From NCBI RefSeq assembly GCF_002750975.1, contig NZ_PEJS01000001.1, positions 2,728,001 to 2,792,000 on the forward strand: 64,000 nt of DNA. The letters run 5' to 3'. Positions 40,801-51,447 of the stretch are shown piece by piece; within the stretch, counting starts at the first letter, position 1, and every line of letters starts with the position of its first letter. The position numbers and the translations under genes are program-made. The notes beneath the pieces are model-generated. The model did no database searches, was not told the DNA's origin, and saw only the letters and a program-made list of their open reading frames with translations. The stretch comes from Stenotrophomonas indicatrix. GTDB taxonomy: Bacteria > Pseudomonadota > Gammaproteobacteria > Xanthomonadales > Xanthomonadaceae.

Positions 40801-41639
40801 GTCTGACCACCGCCCTGACGTACGTCCTGCCCCACCGCCTGCTGTCCTCGATGGCGCGTTCGCTGGCGTACTCGGACAACCCGCGCGTATCGCGCTGGCT
40901 GATCGACACGGTCACCCGCAAGTTCAACGTCAACCTGGATGAAGCGGCCAATCCGGACCCGCGCAGCTACCCGACCTTCAACCAGTTCTTCACCCGCGCG
41001 CTGAAACCCGGCGCGCGCGTGGCCGATGCCGATCCGCGCAGCCTGGTGATGCCGGCGGACGGCCGCATCAGCCAGCTCGGAAAGATCGACGCCGGGCGCA
41101 TCTTCCAGGCCAAGGGGCAGTCGTTCACCGCCGCCGAGCTGTTGGGCAGCGCCGAGGACGCCAAGCCGTTCAACGAGGGACTGTATGCCACGGTGTACCT
41201 GTCGCCGCGCGACTACCACCGCGTGCACATGCCGTGGACCGGCACCCTGCGCGAAACCGTGCACGTGCCCGGTCGCCTGTTCAGCGTCGGCCCGGCCGCG
41301 GTGAACAACGTGCCCGGCCTGTTCGCACGCAACGAACGCCTGGTCTGCCATTTCGATACCAGCTTCGGCCCGATGGTCAGCGTGATGGTCGGTGCGCTGC
41401 TGGTGTCGGGCGTGGAAACGGTGTGGAGCGGCGAAGAGATTCCGCACTACGGCGACCGCATCACCCGCAAGGATTACCGGGGCCGCGGCATCACGCTGCA
41501 GCGCTTTGAAGAGATGGCGCGCTTCAATTACGGCTCGACCGTGATCGTGCTGCTGCCGCCGGGCGTGGCCGAATTCGCCCCGCACCTGGATGCCGAGCAT
41601 CCGGTACAGCTGGGCCAGGCACTGGCCAAGCTGCGCTGA
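40797..41639 (+). CDS. psd: Phosphatidylserine decarboxylase
   Basis: It makes phosphatidylethanolamine in the inner membrane. The ATG at 40797 ([18 protein letters not shown]) gives 280 residues. The self-cleavage site forming the pyruvoyl group is G246-S247-T248 ([13 protein letters not shown]), with the Asp of MPADGRI (D88) and HRVHMP upstream. It has a YGST in place of the LGST common elsewhere. Confidence 0.96.
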   Translation: MSLTTALTYVLPHRLLSSMARSLAYSDNPRVSRWLIDTVTRKFNVNLDEAANPDPRSYPTFNQFFTRALKPGARVADADPRSLVMPADGRISQLGKIDAGRIFQAKGQSFTAAELLGSAEDAKPFNEGLYATVYLSPRDYHRVHMPWTGTLRETVHVPGRLFSVGPAAVNNVPGLFARNERLVCHFDTSFGPMVSVMVGALLVSGVETVWSGEEIPHYGDRITRKDYRGRGITLQRFEEMARFNYGSTVIVLLPPGVAEFAPHLDAEHPVQLGQALAKLR

Positions 41640-41646
41640 TCCTGCG

Positions 41647-41719
41647 GTAGTGCCGGCCGCTGGCCGGCATCTCCGTTGATCCAACGCATCGAGCGTTGCC
41701 GGCCAGCGGCCGGCACTAC
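41647..41719. repeat. SMAG dimer downstream of psd
   Basis: GTAG at 41647-41650 and TGCCGGCC-GCT-GGCCGGCA are followed after about 27 bases by the inverted copy TGCCGGCC-AGC-GGCCGGCA and CTAC at 41716-41719. It lies between convergent psd and the rraB-like gene and may end transcription from both. Confidence 0.88.
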
Positions 41720-41731
41720 CGGACAGGTGCG

Positions 41732-42079
41732 TTACTGCAGGGTCGGCGCCGGGCCGACGTCCATGCCGTCGTAGTCTTCCACGCCCATCTGCGTGGCCAG
41801 CGCGCTCAGTTCCTGGTTGCGCTTGTCCAGCGAGGTTTCGTCGTGCACTTCCACGCGCTCCACATGCAGCACGTGGAATGCAGCCTCACCGTCTTCCGGC
41901 TCCTGCTCGAACACTTCCACCAGCACATAACCCTGTGCCTGCAGGTGGGTGGCAAGTGCGTGCAGCGGCTCGGCGGTGGAGTGCACGAAGAAGTACCCCC
42001 ACAGCAGCGGGGCGTCCAGGTCCCAGTCGGTGTTCTCGCGAAGGTTGGTGAACAGGTTGCGGGTGTCTTCGAGGTCCAT
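41732..42079 (-). CDS. RraB-family ribonuclease E inhibitor-like protein
   Basis: A 115-residue acidic protein beginning MDLEDTRNLFTNLREN at the ATG at 42079. It resembles the RraB (RNase E inhibitor) fold, with the GYVLVEVFEQEPEDGEAAFHVLHVERVEV beta-hairpin region in the centre. It may modulate mRNA decay. It stands just downstream of the transglycosylase gene. Confidence in the family is good, in the activity modest. Confidence 0.78.
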   Translation of the reverse strand: MDLEDTRNLFTNLRENTDWDLDAPLLWGYFFVHSTAEPLHALATHLQAQGYVLVEVFEQEPEDGEAAFHVLHVERVEVHDETSLDKRNQELSALATQMGVEDYDGMDVGPAPTLQ

Positions 42080-42102
42080 GCGATATCCAGAGTGCGGAGA
42101 GA

Positions 42103-43713
42103 TTATTTGTCGCAGCCCTGCAGCTTCAGCACCTGGCCGTGGCGCAGGCTGTAGCCGGGGGCCTTGAGGCCATTGGCGCGGGCCAGCACCGGCACATCGC
42201 ACTGGAACTTCGCGGCGATCCGGCCCAGGGTCTCACCCTTGCCGACCTTGTAGCTGCGGGCCGGCTTGGCGCGCGGGGCCGGCGCCGGGCGCGGCGCAGC
42301 CACCGGCGCGGCGGGCGTGGTCGGCACGCTGCTGGCGGCATTGGGATCGACCACCGGCACCACCCCGCCCACGGCCACGCTGCCGGTGTAGCTGGCAGCA
42401 CTCGGGCGCACGATCGCGGCATTGAGGTCGGCGGTGATCAGGGTGCGGGCCAGATCGGCACGCGGGCCGCTGACGCAGTTGCGCGCGTACAGGCCAGCAA
42501 TGCGGTTGGTGGCGTTGATGAGGGTTCCTGCCGGAATCCAGCCATCGGCCTCATAGCGCGGGTTGAGGTTGCGCAATGCGCGCATGTAGCCATCGCGGGT
42601 GCCATGGCTGCCCAGGCAGATGGTCAGTTCGTAGATCGTGGTCGAGCGGGCCAGGCGGATGGTGGCCGGCTGCGCGTTGATCTTCGGGAACTCCACGCCG
42701 TACTGCTGGGGGTGCAGGAAGATCCAGGACGCGGCGATCACCATCGGCACGTAGTCCTTGGTTTCGCCCGGGAACTGGTTGTAGACGCTGTCCACCCAGA
42801 AGCTCTGGCCCGGGTACTGCTTGTAGACGCGCGCTGCGCGACCCTCACCGCCGTTGTAGCCGGCCAGCGACAGTTCGACGTTGTTGTTGAGCTCACGCAT
42901 CCGCTCGTTGAGGTACGTCGCGCTGGCTTCAGCGGCGCTGCGCGCATCGAAGCGGGTATCGAAACCGGTACCGTCCGGGCCGAGGCCGAAGCGGCGGCCG
43001 GTGGCCGGCATGAACTGCATCAGGCCCGCAGCGCCCGCACGCGAGGACGCATGTACGCGGCCGTTGGATTCCTTGGCCATGATGCCGAACAGCAACGCCT
43101 CGGGCAGGCCGCGCTTCTCCCATTCCGGCCACATCACCGCACGCAGGTTCTGGTAATTCTCGTAAGTGGTCATCAGCGCCGGGCGCATGTCGGTCAGCCA
43201 GCGGCGGATGCCGGCCTGCACGGCGGGGTTGTACTCGACCATGTTGTCGAAGGCATGGCGCTTGTCGTTCAGCAGCGCCGCTGCGCGGGCCGCCTCGGGC
43301 ACGTCGGCAGCCAGCGGGCCGACATGGTCCGGGTCGGCTTCCAGGCGGTCGCCGGCTTCATCGGCCACGTCATCATCGGCGGCGGCATCGGCATCGTGCT
43401 TGAGCAGGCGCTTGTAGGTCGCCAGCATGTTGCTCATCTGGCAACCCTTCTGCTTCACGCATTCGCTGATGACATCTTCCATGTCCTCCAGCGCGGCATC
43501 GGCCTCGTTGCGCCCCTTCGGATCGGCGTTGGCCACCAGCAGAACGGCATCGCTGTAGCGCTTCTCGGCTGCAGTCATGCGCTGCTGCAGGGCATCCACC
43601 TTCACCTTGTCCCGGGCCGAAACCCGCTGTGCGTGGGCCTCCGGTGCCAGGGAAACCAGGCCAGCCAGGGCCAGCAGCGGCCAGGTGCGGGAAATCAGGA
43701 CAGGAACGGGCAT
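42103..43713 (-). CDS. LysM lytic transglycosylase
   Basis: A 536-residue periplasmic peptidoglycan hydrolase. The ATG at 43713 (MPVPVLISRTWPLLALAGLV) gives a signal peptide ending near PEAHA. The catalytic Glu is E215 in MAKESNGRVH, with the SLT motifs AGAAGLMQFMPATGRR and LAGYNGGEGR. A C-terminal LysM (YKVGKGETLGRIAAKF) binds the wall. It resembles MltD in layout. A long N-terminal helical region precedes the SLT domain. Confidence 0.92.
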   Translation of the reverse strand: MPVPVLISRTWPLLALAGLVSLAPEAHAQRVSARDKVKVDALQQRMTAAEKRYSDAVLLVANADPKGRNEADAALEDMEDVISECVKQKGCQMSNMLATYKRLLKHDADAAADDDVADEAGDRLEADPDHVGPLAADVPEAARAAALLNDKRHAFDNMVEYNPAVQAGIRRWLTDMRPALMTTYENYQNLRAVMWPEWEKRGLPEALLFGIMAKESNGRVHASSRAGAAGLMQFMPATGRRFGLGPDGTGFDTRFDARSAAEASATYLNERMRELNNNVELSLAGYNGGEGRAARVYKQYPGQSFWVDSVYNQFPGETKDYVPMVIAASWIFLHPQQYGVEFPKINAQPATIRLARSTTIYELTICLGSHGTRDGYMRALRNLNPRYEADGWIPAGTLINATNRIAGLYARNCVSGPRADLARTLITADLNAAIVRPSAASYTGSVAVGGVVPVVDPNAASSVPTTPAAPVAAPRPAPAPRAKPARSYKVGKGETLGRIAAKFQCDVPVLARANGLKAPGYSLRHGQVLKLQGCDK

Positions 43714-43835
43714 TGGTGGCACTGTGTATGAAACAGGCAGGCAGAGTAGCGGCGCTGCCAAGGTCGGGGCAAGCCGACCTTCGGCCCGTCACTGTCGGCG
43801 GTTAACATTGGCACATTCATCACAAGGGCTGGACC

Positions 43836-45341
43836 ATGGATCCGATTCTGCTCGGCAAAGGCATCACCGACGATGTGGCTGTCACCCTGCTGCCGAAACT
43901 CGGCAACCGCCATGGGCTGGTCGCCGGCGCCACCGGCACCGGCAAGACCGTGACCCTGATGACCCTGGCCGAGGGCTTCTCGCGGATCGGAGTACCGGTG
44001 TTCCTGGCCGATGTGAAGGGCGACGTCTCCGGCCTGGCCGTGCCGGGTACCGGCGCCGAGAACCTGCTCAAGCGCGCGGCCGAGATCGGCGTGAGCGACT
44101 ATGCCCCGGCCGCCAGCCCCACCGTGTTCTGGGACCTGTACGGCAAGCTCGGCCACCCGGTGCGCACCACCGTGAGCGAGATGGGCCCGACCCTGCTGGC
44201 CCGCATCCTGGAATTGAACGACACCCAGGCCGGCGTGCTCGACATCGTGTTCAAGCTGGCCGACGACCGCGGCCTGCTGCTGCTGGACATGGACGACCTG
44301 CGCGCCCTGCTCGGCCTGGTGGCCGAGGAGCGCAAGGACATCTCCACCGAGTACGGCCTGGTCAGCGCGCAGTCGGTAGCCGCCATCCAGCGCGCCCTGC
44401 TGCGGCTGGCCCAGGACGGCGGCGAGCACTTCTTCGGCGAACCGGCGCTGGAACTGGCCGACATCATGCGGGTCAACCATGACGGCCGCGGTGTCATCGG
44501 CATCCTTGCCGCCGACCAGCTGGTGCTCAAGCCCAAGCTGTACTCCACGTTCCTGCTGTGGCTGTTGTCGGAGCTGTTCGAGCAGCTGCCCGAAGTGGGC
44601 GACCTCGACAAGCCGAAGCTGGTCTTCATTTTCGACGAAGCGCACCTGCTGTTCGACGATGCACCGCCCGCTCTGGTACAGCGCATCGAACAGGTGGTGC
44701 GGCTGATCCGTTCCAAGGGCGTGGGCGTGTACTTCTGCTCGCAGTTCCCGGACGACGTGCCGGCCAACATCCTTGGCCAGCTCGGCAACCGTGTACAGCA
44801 CGCGCTGCGCGCATTCACCCCGCGCGACCAGAAGGCGGTGAAGACCGCCGCCGAGACCTTCGTACCGAACCCGAAGCTGGATGTGGTGAAGGTGCTCAGC
44901 CAGCTCGGTACCGGCGAGGCGCTGGTGTCCACGCTGCAGGACAAGGGCGTGCCGATGCCGGTGCAGCAGACGATGATCGCGCCACCCCGCTGCCGCATGG
45001 GACCGGTCACCGACACCGAACGTACGCAGGTGCGTGCCGGCAGCCCGGTTGGCACGCGCTACGACACTGCCGTCAACCGCGAATCGGCAGCCGAACTGCT
45101 GGCGCAGCGCGCGCAGAAGGCCGTCGAGAAAACCGATGCGCCGGCCGCGCGCAGCCGTGAGCAGGACGAGGCGCAGGAAGGCGGTTTCGGGCAGTCGATC
45201 AAGGACGCTATTTTCGGTACCAAGCGCCGCCAGGGCATGATCGAGACGATGGCCAAGCAGACCACGCGTACGGTCGGCACCAAGCTGGGCAACCAGATCG
45301 TGCGCGGCATCCTCGGTGGCATCTTCGGCGGCAAGCGCTGA
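43836..45341 (+). CDS. HerA/YjgR-type ATPase (DUF853)
   Basis: A 501-residue P-loop ATPase of the HerA-FtsK superfamily, E. coli relative YjgR. Walker A is GATGTGKT (31-38), Walker [14 protein letters not shown]. The C-terminal part has a Gln/Lys/Arg-rich segment and ends [20 protein letters not shown]. Its cellular role is not established. Just upstream, AAGGTCGG-GGCAAG-CCGACCTT (43760-43781) forms a hairpin between it and the divergent transglycosylase gene. Confidence 0.88.
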   Translation: MDPILLGKGITDDVAVTLLPKLGNRHGLVAGATGTGKTVTLMTLAEGFSRIGVPVFLADVKGDVSGLAVPGTGAENLLKRAAEIGVSDYAPAASPTVFWDLYGKLGHPVRTTVSEMGPTLLARILELNDTQAGVLDIVFKLADDRGLLLLDMDDLRALLGLVAEERKDISTEYGLVSAQSVAAIQRALLRLAQDGGEHFFGEPALELADIMRVNHDGRGVIGILAADQLVLKPKLYSTFLLWLLSELFEQLPEVGDLDKPKLVFIFDEAHLLFDDAPPALVQRIEQVVRLIRSKGVGVYFCSQFPDDVPANILGQLGNRVQHALRAFTPRDQKAVKTAAETFVPNPKLDVVKVLSQLGTGEALVSTLQDKGVPMPVQQTMIAPPRCRMGPVTDTERTQVRAGSPVGTRYDTAVNRESAAELLAQRAQKAVEKTDAPAARSREQDEAQEGGFGQSIKDAIFGTKRRQGMIETMAKQTTRTVGTKLGNQIVRGILGGIFGGKR

Positions 45342-45362
45342 GAGCCCCGGCAGTTCCCTTTG

Positions 45363-45386
45363 CGGCGCGCCGGCGACGGCGCGCCG
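45363..45386 (+). terminator. Hairpin between DUF853 ATPase and greB
   Basis: CGGCGCGCC-GGCGAC-GGCGCGCCG (45363-45386), a 9-bp GC stem followed by a T-rich TAGTTGTTT. Its position fits a terminator or attenuator before greB. Confidence 0.6.
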
Positions 45387-45420
45387 TAGTTGTTTCATTC
45401 CGCACGAGAATCCGCATTAC

Positions 45421-45936
45421 ATGTCGCGTTGGCGTCCCCCCGCAGAAAAGAGCACCGCACTGATCACCGCCGCCGGCCATGCACGCCTGAAAACCGAGCT
45501 GGATGAGTTGTGGCGGGTGCGTCGACCCGAGGTGGTCAAGGCGCTGGCAGCAGCCGCGGCCGAAGGCGATCGCTCGGAGAATGCCGAATACACCTACCGC
45601 AAGAAGCAGCTGGGCGAGATCGATCGGCGCGTGCGCTACCTGACCAAGCGCCTGGAATCGCTGCGCGTGGTCGACACCACGCCGACCGATCCGCAAGCCG
45701 TGTTCTTCGGTGCGTGGGTTGAGCTGGAGAACGTGGACAGCGGGCAGACCAGCCGCTACCGCATCGTCGGGCCGGATGAGACCGATGCGGGGCTGGGCTG
45801 GATCAGCATCGATTCGCCCTTGGCGCGGGCCTTGTTGAAGAAGCGCCTGGATGATGAGTTTTCAGTGGAACTGCCCAGTGGCAACCACACCTTTGCGGTG
45901 ATCGGTGTGGAGTACGAGACCGCGGCCAACGGCTGA
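45421..45936 (+). CDS. greB: Transcription elongation factor GreB
   Basis: It binds RNA polymerase and stimulates cleavage of backtracked RNA. The ATG at 45421 ([19 protein letters not shown]) gives 171 residues. The coiled-coil finger has [20 protein letters not shown] with the acidic tip DRSENAEY. The C-terminal FKBP-like domain ends [11 protein letters not shown]. The N-terminus is slightly longer than GreA, consistent with GreB. Confidence 0.94.
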   Translation: MSRWRPPAEKSTALITAAGHARLKTELDELWRVRRPEVVKALAAAAAEGDRSENAEYTYRKKQLGEIDRRVRYLTKRLESLRVVDTTPTDPQAVFFGAWVELENVDSGQTSRYRIVGPDETDAGLGWISIDSPLARALLKKRLDDEFSVELPSGNHTFAVIGVEYETAANG

Positions 45937-45961
45937 GCCTGTGGCGGGCAGCGGCGCTCAG

Positions 45962-45977
45962 CCGGGCATGGGCCCGG
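45962..45977. terminator. Palindrome between convergent greB and DUF3025 gene
   Basis: CCGGGC-ATGG-GCCCGG followed by TTCTA on the plus strand. It resembles half of a SMAG element and lies between two gene ends, so it may stop both transcripts. Confidence 0.5.
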
Positions 45978-45979
45978 TT

Positions 45980-46798
45980 CTAGAGAAGCGGCGGCGGATA
46001 GCGGCGCCCTTCGCGCAGCGGACGGAAATAATCGTCGTTCGCGTAAAAGGCTGGCGCCTGGTCGGTGTGCCAGCCGGGAATACCCGCCAATGGCAGCGGA
46101 CGCAGTTCCAAGGGATCGAGCAGCACCCTGCCCTCCTCGATGGCGCGCGCGACCGTGTCGATGCAGCCCGCATCGTCATCGCCCTGCAGCACCACGCATT
46201 TGCCGACCAGCAGCCGGCCCGGCAGCAGCGCCTGTTCCATCAAGGCATGACCGAATACCGCGGCGATGGCGATCCGTCCTGACTGCCAATGGATCGGCTC
46301 GAACAGCACGCGCCACTGGTGAGCATCCCAGGCTGCAAGCAATGCCGGGTCGCGCACGCGTACCACCACGCCGGTTTCATCGAACTGGGTCAGCGCGGCC
46401 TGCGCGCGGTTGCGCTGTCCTGCGGCCATGCCCTCGATGTGCCGGCATTGCTGCGCGTTGAGTGCGCACTTGATCGGCAGGTAGCGTGCCCAGACCAAGG
46501 CGTTGAACAGGTCGTGCCAGTTGCCCGCGCGGGTTGCGATGCGCCCTTCGGCAATGCGCGTTTCGTAGTGCAGGCCGTCGGCCAGCAACGCCGCATCCTG
46601 TTCAACAACGCGCTTGCCCGGCAGCGCCAGGCGCGCGTCCAGATCGACCACGCGTGGCCAGTCCGCTGCCGTCAGCAGATCGCCGAACCCGGCGATACCG
46701 GCAAACAGCGGATGATCGAAGGCAGCCCTGTCCACCGCCGCACGCAGCGGCGGCACGAAGCGGCGGGGGCCGCCATCAGCAGCCTCCGCCCCGGTCAC
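45980..46798 (-). CDS. DUF3025-family protein, function unknown
   Basis: A 272-residue cytoplasmic protein with the DUF3025 hallmark stretch [19 protein letters not shown] at about residues 92-110. No signal, membrane helix or catalytic motif is visible. It starts at a GTG at 46798 that overlaps the rimO stop (GTGA), so it is probably translated together with rimO. Confidence 0.82.
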   Translation of the reverse strand: MTGAEAADGGPRRFVPPLRAAVDRAAFDHPLFAGIAGFGDLLTAADWPRVVDLDARLALPGKRVVEQDAALLADGLHYETRIAEGRIATRAGNWHDLFNALVWARYLPIKCALNAQQCRHIEGMAAGQRNRAQAALTQFDETGVVVRVRDPALLAAWDAHQWRVLFEPIHWQSGRIAIAAVFGHALMEQALLPGRLLVGKCVVLQGDDDAGCIDTVARAIEEGRVLLDPLELRPLPLAGIPGWHTDQAPAFYANDDYFRPLREGRRYPPPLL

Positions 46799-48156
46799 AG
46801 CACCTTGAGGTCGAATGCCGGGCGCGTGGTCGGCGGCAGTGCGTCGCCGTAGAGATCGTGCTCGTCGCTCTCGGTGATTTCCACGTCGACGAACTCACCC
46901 ACGCGCAACGCCACCTGGTCTGCGTTCTGGATATGCACCAGGCCGTCGATCTCCGGCGCATCGGCCCTGGAACGGGCCACCGCGATATCGCCTTCGATGG
47001 CATCGACCAGGCATTGCTGCACCGTGCCGATCTTGGCTTCCAGACGCGAAGCCGAAATCTGCGCCTGCTTCTCCATGAAGCGCGCCAGTCGTTCCTGCTT
47101 CACTTCTTCCGGCACCGGGTCCGGCAGGTTGTTGGCCGTAGCGCCCTCCACCGGCGAGTAGGCGAACGCACCGACGCGGTCCAGCTGCGCTTCGTCCAGG
47201 AAGGACAGCAGCTCTTCGAACTCGGCCTCGGTCTCGCCCGGGAAACCGACGATGAAGGTCGAACGCACGGTGATGTCCGGCGCGATGCGGCGCCAGTTCT
47301 GCACCCGCTCCAGGGTCTTCTCGACCGCGCCGGGGCGCTTCATCAGGCGCAGGATGCGCGGGCTGGCGTGCTGGAACGGGATGTCCAGGTACGGCAGGAT
47401 CCGGTTCTCGGCCATCAGCGGCACCACGTCATCGACGTGCGGATACGGATAGACGTAGTGCATGCGCACCCACGCATCCAGTTCGGACAGGCCTTCGCAC
47501 AGTGCCTTCAGGCGGGTCTGGTAGGCCTTGTCGCGCCACATCTTCTCGGCGTACTTCACATCCACGCCATAGGCAGAGGTGTCCTGCGAAACCACCAGCA
47601 GTTCGCGCACACCGCCGCGCACCAGGCGCTCGGCTTCGCGCAGCACCTCGTCCACGGGACGCGAGACCAGCTTGCCGCGCATCGACGGAATGATGCAGAA
47701 GCTGCAGTGGTGGTTGCAGCCTTCGGAAATCTTCAGGTATGCGTAGTGGCGCGGGGTCAGCTTGATGCCGTAGTCCGGCACCAGATCCACGAACGGGTCG
47801 TGCTTGGGCGGCAGCGCCGCATGCACTGCTTCCATCACGCTCTGGTAATCCTGCGGCCCGGACACCGCCAGCACGTTCGGGTACGCCTCGCGGATCTGCT
47901 CCGGGCGCTTGCCCAGGCAGCCGGTGACGATGACCTTGCCGTTCTGGTTCATCGCCTCGCCGATGGCATCCAGCGATTCGGTCACCGCCGAATCGATGAA
48001 GCCACAGGTGTTGACCACCACCACGTCGGCCGAATCGTAGGACGGGACGATGTCGTAGCCTTCCGACCGCAGCTGGGTGAGGATGCGCTCGGAATCGACG
48101 AGGGCCTTCGGGCAGCCAAGGCTGACGAAGCCGACTTTGGGGTTCAGCTGGGACAT
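46795..48156 (-). CDS. rimO: Ribosomal protein S12 methylthiotransferase
   Basis: A radical SAM enzyme that methylthiolates an aspartate of ribosomal protein S12. The ATG at 48156 ([23 protein letters not shown]) gives 453 residues. The N-terminal cluster ligands are C15, C51 and C80. The radical SAM cluster ligands are C147, C151 and C154 (CNHHCSFC). A C-terminal TRAM domain follows. The long upstream open frame lies opposite the dienelactone hydrolase gene and is not part of it. Confidence 0.97.
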   Translation of the reverse strand: MSQLNPKVGFVSLGCPKALVDSERILTQLRSEGYDIVPSYDSADVVVVNTCGFIDSAVTESLDAIGEAMNQNGKVIVTGCLGKRPEQIREAYPNVLAVSGPQDYQSVMEAVHAALPPKHDPFVDLVPDYGIKLTPRHYAYLKISEGCNHHCSFCIIPSMRGKLVSRPVDEVLREAERLVRGGVRELLVVSQDTSAYGVDVKYAEKMWRDKAYQTRLKALCEGLSELDAWVRMHYVYPYPHVDDVVPLMAENRILPYLDIPFQHASPRILRLMKRPGAVEKTLERVQNWRRIAPDITVRSTFIVGFPGETEAEFEELLSFLDEAQLDRVGAFAYSPVEGATANNLPDPVPEEVKQERLARFMEKQAQISASRLEAKIGTVQQCLVDAIEGDIAVARSRADAPEIDGLVHIQNADQVALRVGEFVDVEITESDEHDLYGDALPPTTRPAFDLKVL

Positions 48157-48360
48157 GGAATCGCGGGACTCTGGGGGCCTGGGCCCCTGCCGGCATGGCA
48201 GGGGGACCTGGGGGCCGGGGCCTGAAAGGGCGCCAGTATACCGGGGTTGGGCAGCGGCCTCTGAATCGCGAGCCGCCCGATCCCGCACAGCCGCTGACAT
48301 CGCGCTAACCCGCCCAGCACCGACAATGCAGGCCTGGCCCCTGCAACGAGGTACACCCCG

Positions 48361-49032
48361 ATGTCCGAATGGATCATCCTGGATACGCATTACGGCCCGG
48401 TCCGCGCCTGGCAGGCACTGCCCGAGGGCAAACCCCGTGGCGCGCTGGTGGTGGTGCAGGAGATCTTCGGCGCCAACCCGCATATCCGCGGCGTCGCCGA
48501 ACGCTTCGCCGCCCAGGGCTACGCCGTGTTGGCCCCCTCGTTCTTCGACCTGGTCGATGGCCCCGAGGCCGACCCGGATGCCCTGCCCTACAGCCCCGAG
48601 GGCGTGAAGGATGGGCTGGAACGGGTTACCGCGCTGGGCATGGAAAAGGCACTGGAAGTGGTCCGTGCCGCAGCAACCCGGCTGGCACCGCACGGCAAGG
48701 TCGGCACGGTCGGCTACTGCTGGGGTGGCAGCGTCGCCCTGCTGTCCGCGCTGCGCCTGGGCCTGCCCTCGGTGAGCTACTACGGCGCGCGCAACGTGCA
48801 GTTCCTGGACGAGACGCCGAAGGCCCCGGTGATGTTCCACTTCGGCGCGCAGGACAAGAGCATCCCGCCCGAGGCGATCCAAGCGCACCGTGAGAAGCTG
48901 CCGCAGATGGCGACCTACGTCTATCCGGCCGACCATGCCTTCAACCGCGAGGTCGGACATGCGTATGATCCAGACAGCGCCGCCCTGGCGCTGCAACGCA
49001 CCCTGGACTTCTTCTCGGAGCATCTTGGATGA
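48361..49032 (+). CDS. Dienelactone hydrolase family protein
   Basis: A 223-residue alpha/beta hydrolase. The expected catalytic set is E34, C120 (GYCWGG), D165 and H192 (DHAFNRE). No chlorocatechol genes are nearby, so the natural substrate is unknown. The stop overlaps the start of the HIT gene (ATGA). Upstream, between rimO and this gene (48157-48360), a GC-rich stretch with a GCCCCTGCCGGCATGGCAGGGGG-type palindrome precedes it. Confidence 0.92.
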   Translation: MSEWIILDTHYGPVRAWQALPEGKPRGALVVVQEIFGANPHIRGVAERFAAQGYAVLAPSFFDLVDGPEADPDALPYSPEGVKDGLERVTALGMEKALEVVRAAATRLAPHGKVGTVGYCWGGSVALLSALRLGLPSVSYYGARNVQFLDETPKAPVMFHFGAQDKSIPPEAIQAHREKLPQMATYVYPADHAFNREVGHAYDPDSAALALQRTLDFFSEHLG

Positions 49033-49451
49033 GCGATTTCGAACTCGATTCACGCCTGGCCACCGATAGCGTACTGGTGGCCGAAGGCCCGTTGTCGCAA
49101 GTGCGACTGATGAACGACGAACGATTCCCCTGGCTGGTCCTGGTGCCGCGTCTGGCCGGGGTGACCGAGTGGATCGAGCTGGACGGCGAGCAGCAGGACA
49201 AGCTGCGCACCGAGCTCAACCGCGCCTGCAAGGCCCTGCACGGTTCGGACGGGGTGGAGAAGATCAACATCGGCGCGCTGGGCAACATCGTGCGCCAGCT
49301 GCATTTCCACGTGATCGGCCGCCACGACGGCGATCCGGCGTGGCCGGGACCGGTCTGGGGCAGTGGCCCGGCGCACCGCTATGAGCCGGCCGCGCTGGAC
49401 CAGCATGTCGCCTACTGGAAGGAACGGCTAGGATATCCAGCCCATTCCTGA
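49029..49451 (+). CDS. HIT-family protein
   Basis: A 140-residue histidine triad protein (nucleotide hydrolase/transferase superfamily). The triad region reads Q90-L-H92-F-H94, so the first histidine of the classical HxHxH is Gln. This is a recurring variant in bacterial HIT proteins and does not rule out activity. It overlaps the hydrolase by 4 bases and precedes a small membrane protein by 15 bases. Confidence 0.88.
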   Translation: MSDFELDSRLATDSVLVAEGPLSQVRLMNDERFPWLVLVPRLAGVTEWIELDGEQQDKLRTELNRACKALHGSDGVEKINIGALGNIVRQLHFHVIGRHDGDPAWPGPVWGSGPAHRYEPAALDQHVAYWKERLGYPAHS

Positions 49452-49466
49452 GCCAGTGCCGACCCG

Positions 49467-49634
49467 ATGCGATTCAATATCGTCGCCGCCATCCTGCTGA
49501 TCCTGATCGGCCTGTTCATGCTGGCCAGCAACCTGGGCTGGACCAACCTGAACCTGTCGCGCCTGCTGCTGACCTGGTGGCCGCTCGGCCTGGTGGCCGT
49601 AGGCATCGCGATCCTGTTCGGTCGCGGCAAATAA
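49467..49634 (+). CDS. Small membrane protein with LiaI/LiaF-like (DUF5668) helices
   Basis: A 55-residue protein, MRFNIVAAILLILIGLF at its start and FGRGK at its end. Two hydrophobic helices at about residues 4-21 and 34-51 are separated by a short SNLGWTNLN turn. The spacing, with Trp-Trp-Pro before the second helix, matches the LiaI-LiaF-like membrane domain. It lies 15 bases after the HIT gene on the same strand. The role is unknown. Confidence 0.7.
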   Translation: MRFNIVAAILLILIGLFMLASNLGWTNLNLSRLLLTWWPLGLVAVGIAILFGRGK

Positions 49635-49635
49635 G

Positions 49636-49711
49636 GTAGCGCCGGGCCATGCCCGGCGAACGCAGCGCGCGGACCCACAAAACGGAAACGCCGGGCATGG
49701 CCCGGCGCTAC
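49636..49711. repeat. SMAG dimer downstream of the small membrane protein gene
   Basis: GTAG at 49636-49639 followed by CGCCGGGC-CAT-GCCCGGCG, about 30 bases of spacer, and the inverted copy CGCCGGGC-ATG-GCCCGGCG with CTAC at 49708-49711. The core is identical to the dimer near trpA. Confidence 0.88.
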
Positions 49712-49733
49712 CGATACGCGCTGACGCAAGCTG

Positions 49734-50300
<567 letters not shown>

Positions 50301-50377
50301 GCTCTGTCCTGGGTGCGAGGGGGCGCGAGGATTCTAGCAGGGGGCCGGGCGTCGCCGCCGCAGCCCCCAGCGGGCCC

Positions 50378-51232
50378 TTACAGCAGCGAGGACAGGATCG
50401 GGATCGAAGCGCGCGGGCGCTTGCCCACTTCCTCGACCAGACGCTGGGCGGCACGGTGGTAGGCCTGGGCCGCCGCCGATTCCGGCTGCGCGGCGGTGAT
50501 CGGGGTACCGGCATCGCCCTGCTCGCGGATGCCGATCTGCAGCGGCAGCGACCCCAGCAGCGGCACGCCGTACTGCGCCGCCATGCGCTCGCCACCACCT
50601 TCGCCGAACAGATGCTCCACATGCCCGCAGTTGCTGCAGGTATGCACGGCCATGTTTTCGACCACGCCCAGCACCGGCACCTCGACCTTCTCGAACATCT
50701 TCAGCGCCTTCTTCGCATCCAGCGTAGCGATGTCCTGCGGCGTGGTGACGATCACCGCGCCGGCCAGCGGGATCTTCTGCACCAGGGTCAGCTGGATGTC
50801 GCCGGTGCCCGGCGGCAGATCGATCAGCAGATAGTCCAGGTCGTCCCACAGCGTGTCTTCGAACAGCTGGGTCAACGCCGCCGTCGCGCGCGGTGCGCGC
50901 ATGATCAGCGGCGTTTCATCCTCGACCAGATAACCGATCGACATGGTGTCCACGCCGAAGGCCCGCATCGGCTCGATGCTCTTGTTGTCCGGGCTTTCCG
51001 GGCGACCGGACAGGCCGAGCATCGCCGGCACGCTGGGGCCGTAGATATCGGCATCAAGCACGCCTACGCGCGCCCCCAGCTGCTGCAGTGCGACGGCCAG
51101 GTTGACCGCCGTGGTCGACTTGCCCACGCCACCCTTTCCCGAGCCCACCGCGATCACGTTGCGGATGCGCGCATGCGGCGCCAGTCCCTTCTGCACCTGG
51201 CTGGCATGCGGACGACGGGAAGAACTGTTCAC
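50378..51232 (-). CDS. apbC: Mrp/ApbC-type iron-sulfur cluster carrier ATPase
   Basis: A P-loop NTPase that carries Fe-S clusters (ApbC/Mrp). The GTG at 51232 has a GGAG site 6 bases upstream and gives 284 residues; a TTG at 51256 is a weaker alternative. The deviant Walker A GSGKGGVGKST is at residues 30-40 and the C-terminal CxxC is HTCSNCGH. It is divergent from the first TonB receptor. Confidence 0.93.
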   Translation of the reverse strand: MNSSSRRPHASQVQKGLAPHARIRNVIAVGSGKGGVGKSTTAVNLAVALQQLGARVGVLDADIYGPSVPAMLGLSGRPESPDNKSIEPMRAFGVDTMSIGYLVEDETPLIMRAPRATAALTQLFEDTLWDDLDYLLIDLPPGTGDIQLTLVQKIPLAGAVIVTTPQDIATLDAKKALKMFEKVEVPVLGVVENMAVHTCSNCGHVEHLFGEGGGERMAAQYGVPLLGSLPLQIGIREQGDAGTPITAAQPESAAAQAYHRAAQRLVEEVGKRPRASIPILSSLL

Positions 51233-51330
51233 TGCGGGCTCCGGGTGAATCGACAAGAAGAACCCAACATCATACTAGCTGGACGTACGCTGACTGAAAT
51301 TCAGGATTGCTACAGATTCGTGCACAGATT

Positions 51331-51350
51331 GTTAAGTTCATGTTACGTTC
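51331..51350 (+). promoter_or_regulatory. Shared upstream motif of receptor 1
   Basis: GTTAAG, four bases, then TGTTACGTTC. The same arrangement recurs upstream of receptors 2 and 3. The motif ends 97 bases before the ATG at 51448. It is either part of the promoter or an operator; I cannot tell which. Confidence 0.6.
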
Positions 51351-51447
51351 GCTAAGCACTGGTTTTGGGCTGCGTTGCTGGATCTACGGCACGCACGATG
51401 GCGCATGCGCAGTGCCGTACTCGTATTTGCTCTCTGAACGGAACTAC

